Positions 11,137-24,623 of a stretch of 64,000 bases of DNA are shown one piece after another. The stretch is from Linanthus parryae (Eukaryota; Streptophyta; Magnoliopsida; Ericales; Polemoniaceae). Under the pieces are notes generated by a model that was not told where the DNA came from, ran no database searches, and was given only the letters and a program-made list of their open reading frames with translations. The DNA lies in contig JALGPY010000010.1 of the NCBI GenBank assembly GCA_023055425.1, forward strand, positions 55,465,665 to 55,529,664. Reading direction: 5' to 3'. Each line of letters opens with the position of its first letter. Position 1 is the stretch's first letter. Position numbers and translations under genes: made by a program.

Positions 11137-12855
11137 CCTGCGGGGGAAAGAAACAAAGACCGCAGTTTTTCTAAAGTCAGCAATGAAATACTGAGTGAGT
11201 AACACCCAAGCACGTAAATCGGATACGAGATACTTTGACTCAAGTAGCAAATAATAAATGGATGAAGAGTAAATATTTCACAAGTATTAACTTCAAATGG
11301 AAATACAGTGGAAGTAAAAGACAGTGTAATAGTAAGACATTTCCGAGTTCTCGTAAATTTTCAGAAAAACTCCAATAATCACAATTAAATCCATATCCAA
11401 TATCCAAACCATTTACTCTCAATATTTCCATTTCCATTAATATCCAATATCCAAACCATAAAATCCATTAGTTGATACGGGGAAGAATAATCCATCACAA
11501 GCATCCAAGACCTTAAGTGCCGGCACCCCCCTAAGACTTCTTGCGGCCAGAGAGGTGAGTACATGGAGCGACCCTGCAGGTTGCGACCGGGTTAAAGTAC
11601 ACAGGCCGAGTGGACAAAGCCAACACGACAATAATAATCACAGGCCGAGTGGACGAAGCCAACACGACAATAATAATCACAGGCCGAGTGGCTAAAGCCA
11701 ACACGACAATAATAATAAGTTTTCCCCGCACAACTCTTTCCACTTTACGTTATTACGCGTTATTATTTTCACGTGTCAATTTCAAAGAAAATATCTCAAC
11801 ACCATCCAAATTTCAAGTAAAGCATGTATGTCATAAAACACATTTTGAGACAAATTATAAAATTATATTCCGACACGAAAGAAGCTGGGCGCACTAGACT
11901 TGGCATGTTTACTCACCTCAACAACACGGCAATAGCATGTAAGCTCTTACAGGTAGACGTAGCCCTCGTCTACAAATTCGTCACCTACAAATTTATAATT
12001 TCTAATTAATCGAGAGTTCGACTATCACGTAATATGCAAGTGGCTACGTGAGAAAGTCCAATTTAATTAATACGACGTCTAAATCTTTATTTGTTCATAT
12101 AATTGTCGAGAGTGTGCTCGTTTACAATAATCATACCCTCAAATTATAATTATCTAATATTACTACTTAATTTTACAAATAATACACCTGTATTTTGAAT
12201 AGTGCGAAAATAATATGTGTACTTTTAGAATTTCCCTAAGTACAAACTCTTACTATAGGAAAACACTAGCTTAGACTTAATTTCAAAGAACCACATTTTA
12301 TTCTTAATATTATAGCAATTATATTTAACTTTTCTAGAATAAATCATTTATAGCAAATAAATTGTTTAATTAGTGAGATTAACTATTGGTAATATATTCT
12401 TAATAGTAAAATAAAAAAGACTATATACGAACTTGTGTAGGAGATGATATCTTAAAATATTTATTAAGAAAACAAGTGTGATTTAATATGTACTTATAAG
12501 TATGAGAAATAATTATGTTAATTTTAGATAAAGATATTAATTAAAGAAGCTATTCATAAATATTTCTCAAATTACTTCATAACTTATTTTATTCTAAAAC
12601 GATATTTTAGATAATCAATTTATTTAAAATGTTAACTTACAATATTTTGAGATTAACTAATTAAGTAAAACCGATATTGATTATTGAATAAATGTGCTCA
12701 ATGTATTAAACAACTCTAGTTCACTTTATAACAACTATTTATTGTAAAATTTCATTACCCAAGTTATTTCTATATATCTAAATAATAATCAGAAGTTTAG
12801 AAATCAACTTTAAATCCAAATTTCATATCTTTATTTCCACATATATGTGTATATA

Positions 12856-12902
<47 letters not shown>

Positions 12903-13148
12903 CGTTTCGTTAAAGGACAATAATAACCCCTCTTTCAAAAATTAATAGTTTTAGATGCCACAATACATAGCCACAGATTTTTAGATTGTGCACCAAGTAA
13001 CCCTTTCTACTTGCACCAGTTTACATAAAAGACACTTTCACCCCCTTTTCACATATACTATGAAATTGATCAACCTAAACTCGGATTTGTGCCTCAATAT
13101 ATGATTTTGATTATCTAATATGCACTAGGGAGTGATTTAGAGCTTACC
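11137..13148 (-). other. Possible intron-like signals inside array LTR (copy 1)
   Basis: On the minus strand GTAAGC starts at 13147, just after the GC-rich block. A pyrimidine tract ending in CCCCCGCAG closes at 11138. Together they look like a 5' and 3' splice site about 2.0 kb apart in the LTR transcript. The same pair is present in copies 2-4, and the acceptor tract is also kept in the diverged relative at 455-475. No transcript evidence is available, so this is an inference from motifs only. Confidence 0.35.
11601..11717. repeat. Three-copy 39-bp minisatellite in array LTR
   Basis: Three near-identical 39-bp units start at 11601, 11640 and 11679. Each begins ACAGGCCGAGTGG and contains AACACGACAATAATAAT. 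It recurs in the other LTRs (from 16736, 21860 and 27000). Confidence 0.9.
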
Positions 13149-13199
13149 CAATCCGAGAACCGTGAAAAACGGTCGAGAATTGAGGCGGTTTGAGTTCGC

Positions 13200-14080
13200 C
13201 GTCGATGGAGGTCGCAGTGCCATTCGTCGGCGATGATGGCGGCGTTCTGGGCTCCAATTGAGGCTGCTAAGGGGATCCTCGTACTCTTAGGGAGAGAATG
13301 GAACCAAAATCAAGAGGTGGGTAGCTCCGGATTCGTCGGGTCCGAGCTCCTCGCTGGCGTTAATGGAGTTGGCCGGCGTGGAGGTGGTGGTTGCGGCGTC
13401 CTCTGGTTCGTCTGCTTCCTAGCGGTTGACAATGACTCTGTTTATGTACAGAGAGGGGGAAAAGAGGGGGAGAGAAGTTGGTGGGTTGGCATGGGTGGCT
13501 CCCCGTCGGGGTTGCCGCTGGTCGGGCTCCTCCTGGCCGGTGGTTTCCTCCGGCGCTGTTGTTGCTGCTGCTGTACCGGCGAGAGAGATGGACGGAGGCA
13601 GAGAGATGGAGAGAGTGGGCTGGGAGGGAGAGACTCTGGTGGTTGGTGGCGGCGTCGTCGCCGTCGGGGGAGGCAGCGGTGAAGCCGCTGCTGCTGCTTC
13701 CTCTGCTTTTCGCCGGCGGAACAGGGGAGAGGGAAAGGGAGAGACAGAGACAGAGAGAGGCCGAGAGCTGGAGGAGGAAGTGGTGGCGGCCATGGGGATG
13801 TTGCCGGTGGAGATGGCGATGGTGTTGGTGGCGGGTCGCCGGAGAAGGCAGCAGCAAGGCCGCTGCCGCTGCTGCTGCTGTGTCTTCTCAAAACAGAGAG
13901 GAAGAGAGAGATAGAGGGAGAAGAGAGGGAGGGCTGTGGTGTTGGGGGTGGTGGTGTGTTGGTGTCGGGTGGTGAGGATGGACGGGAGAAGGAGAAGAAG
14001 AGGGTGAGGTTTAAGAGGGGAGGAGGAGACTTTGAGGTTCCCAAGGACTCCTTGTTTTTGGGGAAAAACCATCAGACGAT
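13200..14080 (-). other. GC-rich leader-like block with overlapping open frames (copy 1)
   Basis: This block is strongly C/T-rich on the minus strand, the element's transcribed strand, amid AT-rich DNA. It is open in at least five frames; the longest is minus 13419-14072 (217 codons), rich in Pro, Ser, Leu, Thr and Gln runs. None resembles a known protein. Openness on both strands is expected of GC-rich low-complexity DNA, so I treat it as a 5' leader rather than a gene. Equivalent blocks start near 18325, 23463 and 28593. Confidence 0.5.
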
Positions 14081-14360
14081 GGAGTGTGAGTGGGAGAATG
14101 CTCTCTCATAATTTTTTTTTATTTAATTATTCATTAATTTACTTACTTCTTTATTCATAATAATTATTATTATTATTTAATTATCTTTTAGTAAATTGCT
14201 TATGAGGTATTTAAAACTTCTACAATTTATAACTTCTACCCCCAACTTTATTATAGTGTACTTTTCAAAACTACGACTACCTCCCTTCTCGTCGTATAAT
14301 TGATATTTAAACTATATGAAAAGTCACCTATTACCCCTATAATAAAAATGGGGTATTACA

Positions 14361-16024
14361 CCCTTCCCCCCTTAAACAGAGCTTCGTCCCCGAAGCCTAA
14401 ACCAATTAATCAACGAAATGCTACTATAAGATTTTAGGGTAAAAGACATTTTCCTTCCTAGAAACTCATACTATCATCCCCATAAAGTGAATACCACACT
14501 GCATATAATTCTTAAAATAATCCACACGTCCTAATTGTAATCAACATTGTAACGGTACTCCAAGTATTTCTGAGATAGTTAAGCAATATAAAAAGCTTCA
14601 AAAATTTACCATAATAGAAGGATAACTCCTGGGTCACCCCTATGAAATAACAAATCTTCAAAGGTGGACTTCTAAAATCTGAGTCAAAACCTTGGAACAA
14701 TCTTCAGACCAAAATTTTTGACACTAAGGTAACACCAACTTTGAAACTTTAGAATAAATCTATCTATATCTTTCATGTCCCGGTCTGGTAAACAATCAGC
14801 AGTGAATCAACAATTTTTACTCCGCATTTTAAATATTATTCCTTCATCCCATAACTCCAAAAGTAAGACATAACCGAATAGACATCCTGATCCTCAAGCA
14901 ATGTTAAGGGGACTAGACTCCAGTTAACGCCTAACGCAGCTAGGTATCTTCAGAACTCCCAAGTCATTTATAATGAATTAGTCTAGGTTCGTCTTTGTAG
15001 CGCAACTTATGGACAAGTATAATCGAAGCAACCATCAAAATTATTCAATAACTAAGACTGTTATATCCTAGTTATAACGCGTCGAAAGCTCGACAAGTTG
15101 AATTCACAGTTACTTGTCTTAGGCGTGGGTGGGTGGGAACTTCCCTGATCATTTCTAAAATAATTTAATCATCAGAAATACCTCATGCTTGAACCCTAAC
15201 TCCAAATTATCATCCCAACCAGTATCGTGAATACGTCGTCAAAGTCTTCAAAAGTCTAGTTAATGAAACTAGGGTTTACACGTTAAACATCTTAGCATTT
15301 CTGTTGCATATTTTAAACCAAGATTCTACTATGGTCGAAATCCGATACTTCCCTTAGAGTTCTTATAAGAGTCACATATCCTAGCAACATTATTATCGAA
15401 TAAGGATTTACCCCGTGTGGTTGTTGCTCTAAGCCTTATATCCATGTCAATTATTCCTGGTATAATTAGTACTGAAGTGGTCTATTAATCACATTTCTAG
15501 GCCATTACATATGGTCTCATGCACAACTATCAGGTTAAGTATCACATACAAAGTGACATATCACACAAAGATCAAATCGTGCAACATATAAAATTTTCAT
15601 CGATAAGCATGAAAGTCGTCTTCTCAAATTAATCTGTATATCAACTGCGATCCATAATCTAGTTCTCATATCTCATAACCTTTATTTTCCATCATAGGAA
15701 TAACACTTGTAGTTGATACTCATATAACTCATCTCCTCAGATAGGATAACACATAATTCATAATGCAGAATCATATTACTGCAATCCATACTTCTCATTG
15801 TCCATCACATAAATAACATTTGTAAATCAATTTTCACGAATGAATTTCTCAAATCAAACCAAATAACAGTGTCAAGGATGAGGGTGGGTGGGACCTAGTA
15901 TACTAACACTTAAGCTACCCATAACCCAAATCGACTTTCCAATTTTAATAATCTTGTCCTATGTCCATTTTAAGTTGCCCTACAGGTTAAATTCCCTTGT
16001 TGGATTGCCTGCTCTGATACCACC
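14361..16024 (-). mobile_element. Large-LTR array, interior 1 (no coding capacity)
   Basis: 1664 bp. On the minus strand the primer-binding site lies at 16011-16022, two bases inside the LTR at 16025. The polypurine tract is at 14361-14376, next to LTR copy 1. The longest frame is 62 codons and matches nothing I know. The bases before the tract read GGGGACGAAGC then a G-rich run, like the end of pol in Tekay-type gypsy elements, which suggests an internally deleted descendant. Gag, protease, RT and integrase are all absent. Confidence 0.9.
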
Positions 16025-19000
16025 TGTAACACCCCTCGTTCCTAAGCTTTCCGTTCCGGACCGGAGAGCCTAGGAGGGTGCTACTCAAAATGAAGTGGCG
16101 GAAATCGAGAACAAACACTGTCATAGTTATCTATTACATACTTTAGAACAACTTACATTAACTTGTACATTATACAAAAGATCCATATTGTCTAGAGTTC
16201 ATCTTTACTAAGCGTACGGAAAATACTAGAAGAATGTCGAATCCCGCTACCCCATAATCCAGCTCCTAAGACCTGCGGGGGAAAGAAACAAAGACCGCAG
16301 TTTTTCTAAAGTCAGCAATGAAATACTGAGTGAGTAACACCCAAGCACGTAAATCGGATACGAGATACTTTGACTCAAGTAGCAAATAATAAATGGATGA
16401 AGAGTAAATATTTCACAAGTATTAACTTCAAATGGAAATACAGCGGAAGTAAAAGACAGTGTAATAGTAAGACATTTCCGAGTTCTCGTAAATTTTCAGA
16501 AAAACTCCAATAATCACAATTAAATCCATATCCAATATCCAAACCATTTACTCTCAATATTTCCATTTCCATTAATATCCAATATCCAAACCATAAAATC
16601 CATTAGTTGATACGGGGAAGAATAATCCATCACAAGCATCCAAGACCTTAAGTGCCGGCACCCCCCTAAGACTTCTTGCGGCCAGAGAGGTGAGTACATG
16701 GAGCGACCCGGCAGGTTGCGACCGGGTTAAAGTACACAGGCCGAGTGGACAAAGCCAACACGACAATAATAATCACAGGCCGAGTGGACGAAGCCAACAC
16801 GACAATAATAATCACAGGCCGAGTGGCTAAAGCCAACACGACAATAATAATAAGTTTTCCCCGCACAACTCTTTCCACTTTACGTTATTACGCGTTATTA
16901 TTTTCACGTGTCAATTTCAAAGAAAATATCTCAACACCATCCAAATTTCAAGTAAAGCATGTATGTCATAAAACACATTTTGAGACAAATTATAAAATTA
17001 TATTCCGACACGAAAGAAGCTGGGCGCACTAGACTTGGCATGTTTACTCACCTCAACAACACGGCAATAGCATGTAAGCTCTTACAGGTAGACGTAGCCC
17101 TCGTCTACAAATTCGTCACCTACAAATTTATAATTTCTAATTAATCGAGAGTTCGACTATCACGTAATATGCAAGTGGCTACGTGAGAAAGTCCAATTTA
17201 ATTTAATACGACGTCTAAATCTTTATTTGTTCATATAATTGTCGAGAGTGTGCTCGTTTACAATAATCATACCCTCAAATTATAATTATCTAATATTACT
17301 ACTTAATTTTACAAATAATACACCTGTATTTTGAATAGTGCGAAAATAATATGTGTACTTTTAGAATTTCCCTAAGTACAAACTCTTACTATAGGAAAAC
17401 ACTAGCTTAGACTTAATTTCAAAGAACCACATTTTATTCTTAATATTATAGCAATTATATTTAACTTTTCTAGAATAAATCATTTATAGCAAATAAATTG
17501 TTTAATTAGTGAGATTAACTATTGGTAATATATTCTTAATAGTAAAATAAAAAAAGACTATATACGAACTTGTGTAGGAGATGATATCTTAAAATATTTA
17601 TTAAGAAAACAAGTGTGATTTAATATGTACTTATAAGTATGAGAAATAATTATGTTAATTTTAGATAAAGATATTAATTAAAGAAGCTATTCATAAATAT
17701 TTCTCAAATTACTTCATAACTTATTTTATTCTAAAACAATATTTTAGATAATCAATTTTATTAAAATGTTAACTTACAATATTTTGAGATTAACTAATTA
17801 AGTAAAACCGAGATTGATTATTGAATAAATGTGCTCAATGTATTAAACAACTCTAGTTCACTTTATAACAACTATTTATTGTAAAATTTCATTACCCAAG
17901 TTATTTCTATATATCTAAATAATAATCAGAAGTTTAGAAATCAACTTTAAATCCAAATTTCATATCTTTATTTCCACATATATGTGTATATATGCATACA
18001 TATATATATATATATATATATAAATAAAGTTTCGTTAAAGGACAATAATAACCCCTCTTTCAAAAATTAATAGTTTTAGATGCCACAATACATAGCCACA
18101 GATTTTTAGATTGTGCACCAAGTAACCCTTTCTACTTGCACCAGTTTACATAAAAGACACTTTCACCCCCTTTTCACATAAACTATGAAATTGATCAACC
18201 TAAACTCGGATTTGTGCCTCAATATATGATTTTGGTTATCTAATATGCACTAGGGAGTGATTTAGAGCTTACCCAAGCCGAGAACCGTGAAAAACGGTCG
18301 AGAATTGAGGCGGTTTGAGTTCGCCGTCGATGGAGGTCGCAGTGCCATTCGTCGGCGATGATGGCGGCGTTCTGGGCTCCAATTGAGGCTGCTAAGGGGA
18401 TCCTCGTACTCTTAGGGAGAGAATGGAACCAAAATCAAGAGGTGGGTAGCTCCGGATTCGTCGGGTCCGAGCTCCTCGCCGGCGTTAATGGAGTTGGCCG
18501 GCGTGGAGGTGGTGGTTGCGGCGTCCTCTGGTTCGTCTGCTTCCTAGCGGTTGACAATGACTCTGTTTATGTACAGAGAGGGGGAAAAGAGGGGGAGAGA
18601 AGTTGGTGGGTTGGCATGGGTGGCTCCCCGTCGGGGTTGCCGCTGGTCGGGCTCCTCCTGGCCGGTGGTTTCCTCCGGCGCTGTTGTTGCTGCTGCTGTA
18701 CCGGCGAGAGAGATGGACGGAGGCAGAGAGATGGAGAGAGTGGGCTGGGAGGGAGAGACTCTGGTGGTTGGTGGCGGCGTCGTCGCCGTCGGGGGAGGCA
18801 GCGGTGAAGCCGCTGCTGCTGCTTCCTCTGCTTTTCGCCGGCGGAACAGGGGAGAGGGAAAGGGAGAGACAGAGACAGAGAGAGGCCGAGAGCTGGAGGA
18901 GGAAGTGGTGGCGGCCATGGGGATGTTGCCGGTGGAGATGGCGATGGTGTTGGTGGCGGGTCGCCGGAGAAGGCAGCGGCAAGGCCGCTGCCGCTGCTGC

Positions 19001-19484
19001 TGCTGTGTCTTCTCAAAACAGAGAGGAAGAGAGAGATAGAGGGAGAAGAGAGGGAGGGCTGTGGTGTTGGGGGTGGTGGTGTGTTGGTGTCGGGTGGTGA
19101 GGATGGACGGGAGAAGGAGAAGAAGAGGGTGAGGTTTAAGAGGGGAGGAGGAGACTTTGAGGTTCCCAAGGACTCCTTGTTTTTGGGGAAAAACCATCAG
19201 ACGATGGAGTGTGAGTGGGAGAATGCTCTCTCATAATTTTTTTTATTTAATTATTCATTAATTTACTTATTTCTTTATTCATAATAATTATTATTATTAT
19301 TTAATTATCTTTTAGTAAATTGCTTATGAGGTATTTAAAACTTCTACAATTTATAACTTCTACCCCCAACTTTACTATAGTGTACTTTTCAAAACTACGA
19401 CTACCTCCCTTCTCGTCGTATAATTGATATTTAAACTATATGAAAAGTCACCTATTACCCCTATAATAAAAATGGGGTATTACA
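16025..19484 (-). repeat. Large-LTR array, LTR copy 2
   Basis: 3460 bp. Nearly identical to copies 1, 3 and 4. It shares GAGATTG (near 17810) and TTTTATTAAAATG with copy 3 only, and ACGGAAAAT near its left end with copy 1. It has a shorter (TA)n run (about 18000-18020). Confidence 0.93.
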
Positions 19485-21148
19485 CCCTTCCCCCCTTAAA
19501 CAGAGCTTCGTCCCCGAAGCCTAAACCAATTAATCAACGAAATGCTACTATAAGATTTTAGGGTAAAAGACATTTTCCTTCCTAGAAACTCATACTATCA
19601 TCCCCATAAAGTGAATACCACACTGCATATAATTCTTAAAATAATCCACACGTCCTAATTGTAATCAACATTGTAACGGTACTCCAAGTATTTCTGAGAT
19701 AGTTAAGCAATATAAAAAGCTTCAAAAATTTACCATAATAGAAGGATAACTCCTGGGTCACCCCTATGAAATAACAAATCTTCAAAGGTGGACTTCTAAA
19801 ATCTGAGTCAAAACCTTGGAACAATCTTCAGACCAAAATTTTTGACACTAAGGTAACACCAACTTTGAAACTTTAGAATAAATCTATCTATATCTTTCAT
19901 GTCCCGGTCTGGTAAACAATCAGCAGTGAATCAACAATTTTTACTCCGCATTTTAAATATTATTCCTTCATCCCATAACTCCAAAAGTAAGACATAACCG
20001 AATAGACATCCTGATCCTCAAGCAATGTTAAGGGGACTAGACTCCAGTTAACGCCTAACGCAGCTAGGTATCTTCAGAACTCCCAAGTCATTTATAATGA
20101 ATTAGTCTAGGTTCGTCTTTGTAGCGCAACTTATGGACAAGTATAATCGAAGCAACCATCAAAATTATTCAATAACTAAGACTGTTATATCCTAGTTATA
20201 ACGCGTCGAAAGCTCGACAAGTTGAATTCACAGTTACTTGTCTTAGGCGTGGGTGGGTGGGAACTTCCCTGATCATTTCTAAAATAATTTAATCATCAGA
20301 AATACCTCATGCTTGAACCCTAACTCCAAATTATCATCCCAACCAGTATCGTGAATACGTCGTCAAAGTCTTCAAAAGTCTAGTTAATGAAACTAGGGTT
20401 TACACGTTAAACATCTTAGCATTTCTGTTGCATATTTTAAACCAAGATTCTACTATGGTCGAAATCCGATACTTCCCTTAGAGTTCTTATAAGAGTCACA
20501 TATCCTAGCAACATTATTATCGAATAAGGATTTACCCCGTGTGGTTGTTGCTCTAAGCCTTATATCCATGTCAATTATTCCTGGTATAATTAGTACTGAA
20601 GTGGTCTATTAATCACATTTCTAGGCCATTACATATGGTCTCATGCACAACTATCAGATTAAGTATCACATACAAAGTGACATATCACACAAAGATCAAA
20701 TCGTGCAACATATAAAATTTTCATCGATAAGCATGAAAGTCGTCTTCTCAAATTAATCTGTATATCAACTGCGATCCATAATCTAGTTCTCATATCTCAT
20801 AACCTTTATTTTCCATCATAGGAATAACACTTGTAGTTGATACTCATATAACTCATCTCCTCAGATAGGATAACACATAATTCATAATGCAGAATCATAT
20901 TACTGCAATCCATACTTCTCATTGTCCATCACATAAATAACATTTGTAAATCAATTTTCACGAATGAATTTCTCAAATCAAACCAAATAACAGTGTCAAG
21001 GATGAGGGTGGGTGGGACCTAGTATACTAACACTTAAGCTACCCATAACCCAAATCGACTTTCCATTTTTAATAATCTTGTCCTATGTCCATTTTAAGTT
21101 GCCCTACAGGTTAAATTCCCTTGTTGGATTGCCTGCTCTGATACCACC
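19485..21148 (-). mobile_element. Large-LTR array, interior 2
   Basis: 1664 bp, same organisation as interior 1: polypurine tract 19485-19500, primer-binding site 21135-21146. It differs from interior 1 by only scattered substitutions (for example CCATTTTTAAT at 21064 instead of CCAATTTTAAT). No coding capacity. Confidence 0.9.
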
Positions 21149-23118
21149 TGTAACACCCCTCGTTCCTAAGCTTTCCGTTCCGGACCGGAGAGCCTAGGAG
21201 GGTGCTACTCAAAATGAAGTGGCGGAAATCGAGAACAAACACTGTCATAGTTATCTATTACATACTTTAGAACAACTTACATTAACTTGTACATTATACA
21301 AAAGATCCATATTGTCTAGAGTTCATCTTTACTAAGCGTACGAAAAATACTAGAAGAATGTCGAATCCCGCTACCCCATAATCCAGCTCCTAAGACCTGC
21401 GGGGGAAAGAAACAAAGACCGCAGTTTTTCTAAAGTCAGCAATGAAATACTGAGTGAGTAACACCCAAGCACGTAAATCGGATACGAGATACTTTGACTC
21501 AAGTAGCAAATAATAAATGGATGAAGAGTAAATATTTCACAAGTATTAACTTCAAATGGAAATACATCGGAAGTAAAAGACAGTGTAATAGTAAGACATT
21601 TCCGAGTTCTCGTAAATTTTCAGAAAAACTCCAATAATCACAATTAAATCCATATCCAATATCCAAACCATTTACTCTCAATATTTCCATTTCCATTAAT
21701 ATCCAATATCCAAACCATAAAATCCATTAGTTGATACGGGGAAGAATAATCCATCACAAGCATCCAAGACCTTAAGTGCCGGCACCCCCCTAAGACTTCT
21801 TGCGGCCAGAGAGGTGAGTACATGGAGCGACCCGGCAGGTTGCGACCGGGTTAAAGTACACAGGCCGAGTGGACAAAGCCAACACGACAATAATAATCAC
21901 AGGCCGAGTGGACGAAGCCAACACGACAATAATAATCACAGGCCGAGTGGCTAAAGCCAACACGACAATAATAATAAGTTTTCCCCGCACAACTCTTTCC
22001 ACTTTACGTTATTACGCGTTATTATTTTCACGTGTCAATTTCAAAGAAAATATCTCAACACCATCCAAATTTCAAGTAAAGCATGTATGTCATAAAACAC
22101 ATTTTGAGACAAATTATAAAATTATATTCCGACACGAAAGAAGCTGGGCGCACTAGACTTGGCATGTTTACTCACCTCAACAACACGGCAATAGCATGTA
22201 AGCTCTTACAGGTAGACGTAGCCCTCGTCTACAAATTCGTCACCTACAAATTTATAATTTCTAATTAATCGAGAGTTCGACTATCACGTAATATGCAAGT
22301 GGCTACGTGAGAAAGTCCAATTTAATTTAATACGACGTCTAAATCTTTATTTGTTCATATAATTGTCGAGAGTGTGCTCGTTTACAATAATCATACCCTC
22401 AAATTATAATTATCTAATATTACTACTTAATTTTACAAATAATACACCTGTATTTTGAATAGTGCGAAAATAATATGTGTACTTTTAGAATTTCCCTAAG
22501 TACAAACTCTTACTATAGGAAAACACTAGCTTAGACTTAATTTCAAAGAACCACATTTTATTCTTAATATTATAGCAATTATATTTAACTTTTCTAGAAT
22601 AAATCATTTATAGCAAATAAATTGTTTAATTAGTGAGATTAACTATTGGTAATATATTCTTAATAGTAAAATAAAAAAAGACTATATACGAACTTGTGTA
22701 GGAGATGATATCTTAAAATATTTATTAAGAAAACAAGTGTGATTTAATATGTACTTATAAGTATGAGAAATAATTATGTTAATTTTAGATAAAGATATTA
22801 ATTAAAGAAGCTATTCATAAATATTTCTCAAATTACTTCATAACTTATTTTATTCTAAAACGATATTTTAGATAATCAATTTTATTAAAATGTTAACTTA
22901 CAATATTTTGAGATTAACTAATTAAGTAAAACCGAGATTGATTATTGAATAAATGTGCTCAATGTATTAAACAACTCTAGTTCACTTTATAACAACTATT
23001 TATTGTAAAATTTCATTACCCAAGTTATTTCTATATATCTAAATAATAATCAGAAGTTTAGAAATCAACTTTAAATCCAAATTTCATATCTTTATTTCCA
23101 CATATATGTGTATATATG

Positions 23119-23165
<47 letters not shown>

Positions 23166-24623
23166 CGTTTCGTTAAAGGACAATAATAACCCCTCTTTCA
23201 AAAATTAATAGTTTTAGATGCCACAATACATAGCCACAGATTTTTAGATTGTGCACCAAGTAACCCTTTCTACTTGCACCAGTTTACATAAAAGACACTT
23301 TCACCCCCTTTTCACATAAACTATGAAATTGATCAACCTAAACTCGGATTTGTGCCTCAATATATGATTTTGATTATCTAATATGCACTAGGGAGTGATT
23401 TAGAGCTTACCCAAGCCGAGAACCGTGAAAAACGGTCGAGAATTGAGGCGGTTTGAGTTCGCCGTCGATGGAGGTCGCAGTGCCATTCGTCGGCGATGAT
23501 GGCGGCGTTCTGGGCTCCAATTGAGGCTGCTAAGGGGATCCTCGTACTCTTAGGGAGAGAATGGAACCAAAATCAAGAGGTGGGTAGCTCCGGATTCGTC
23601 GGGTCCGAGCTCCTCGCCGGCGTTAATGGAGTTGGCCGGCGTGGAGGTGGTGGTTGCGGCGTCCTCTGGTTCGTCTGCTTCCTAGCGGTTGACAATGACT
23701 CTGTTTATGTACAGAGAGGGGGAAAAGAGGGGGAGAGAAGTTGGTGGGTTGGCATGGGTGGCTCCCCGTCGGGGTTGCCGCTGGTCGGGCTCCTCCTGGC
23801 CGGTGGTTTCCTCCGGCGCTGTTGTTGCTGCTGCTGTACCGGCGAGAGAGATGGACGGAGGCAGAGAGATGGAGAGAGTGGGCTGGGAGGGAGAGACTCT
23901 GGTGGTTGGTGGCGGCGTCGTCGCCGTCGGGGGAGGCAGCGGTGAAGCCGCTGCTGCTGCTTCCTCTGCTTTTCGCCGGCGGAACAGGGGAGAGGGAAAG
24001 GGAGAGACAGAGACAGAGAGAGGCCGAGAGCTGGAGGAGGAAGTGGTGGCGGCCATGGGGATGTTGCCGGTGGAGATGGCGATGGTGTTGGTGGCGGGTC
24101 GCCGGAGAAGGCAGCGGCAAGGCCGCTGCCGCTGCTGCTGCTGTGTCTTCTCAAAACAGAGAGGAAGAGAGAGATAGAGGGAGAAGAGAGGGAGGGCTGT
24201 GGTGTTGGGGGTGGTGGTGTGTTGGTGTCGGGTGGTGAGGATGGACGGGAGAAGGAGAAGAAGAGGGTGAGGTTTAAGAGGGGAGGAGGAGACTTTGAGG
24301 TTCCCAAGGACTCCTTGTTTTTGGGGAAAAACCATCAGACGATGGAGTGTGAGTGGGAGAATGCTCTCTCATAATTTTTTTTTATTTAATTATTCATTAA
24401 TTTACTTATTTCTTTATTCATAATAATTATTATTATTATTTAATTATCTTTTAGTAAATTGCTTATGAGGTATTTAAAACTTCTACAATTTATAACTTCT
24501 ACCCCCAACTTTACTATAGTGTACTTTTCAAAACTGCGACTACCTCCCTTCTCGTCGTATAATTGATATTTAAACTATATGAAAAGTCACCTATTACCCC
24601 TATAATAAAAATGGGGTATTACA
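21149..24623 (-). repeat. Large-LTR array, LTR copy 3
   Basis: 3475 bp. Shares inner-copy variants with copy 2 and ACGAAAAAT near 21340 with copy 4. The (TA)n run (about 23124-23156) is longer than in copy 2. Confidence 0.93.

Larger units (their letters stand above)
10890..14360 (-). repeat. Large-LTR array, LTR copy 1
   Basis: 3471 bp. On the element's minus strand it runs from 14360 (TGTAATACCCC) to 10890 (GGGTGTTACA). It contains, in minus order, an AT-rich start, a C/T-rich GC-rich block (about 14080-13200), a donor-like GTAAGC, a long AT-rich stretch with a (TA)n run (12858-12896), the three-copy 39-bp minisatellite, and an acceptor-like CCCGCAG. Private differences include TTAGAAAAAC near 11011 and ACCCTGCAGG near 11574. 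In the minus direction this is the 3'-most LTR of the array. Confidence 0.93.

Noticed and set aside
13233..14072. Several 150-217-codon frames, repeated in four copies
   Set aside because: They overlap in many frames on both strands of a low-complexity GC-rich LTR block and have homopolymeric composition. The fourfold repetition only reflects the near-identical LTRs.
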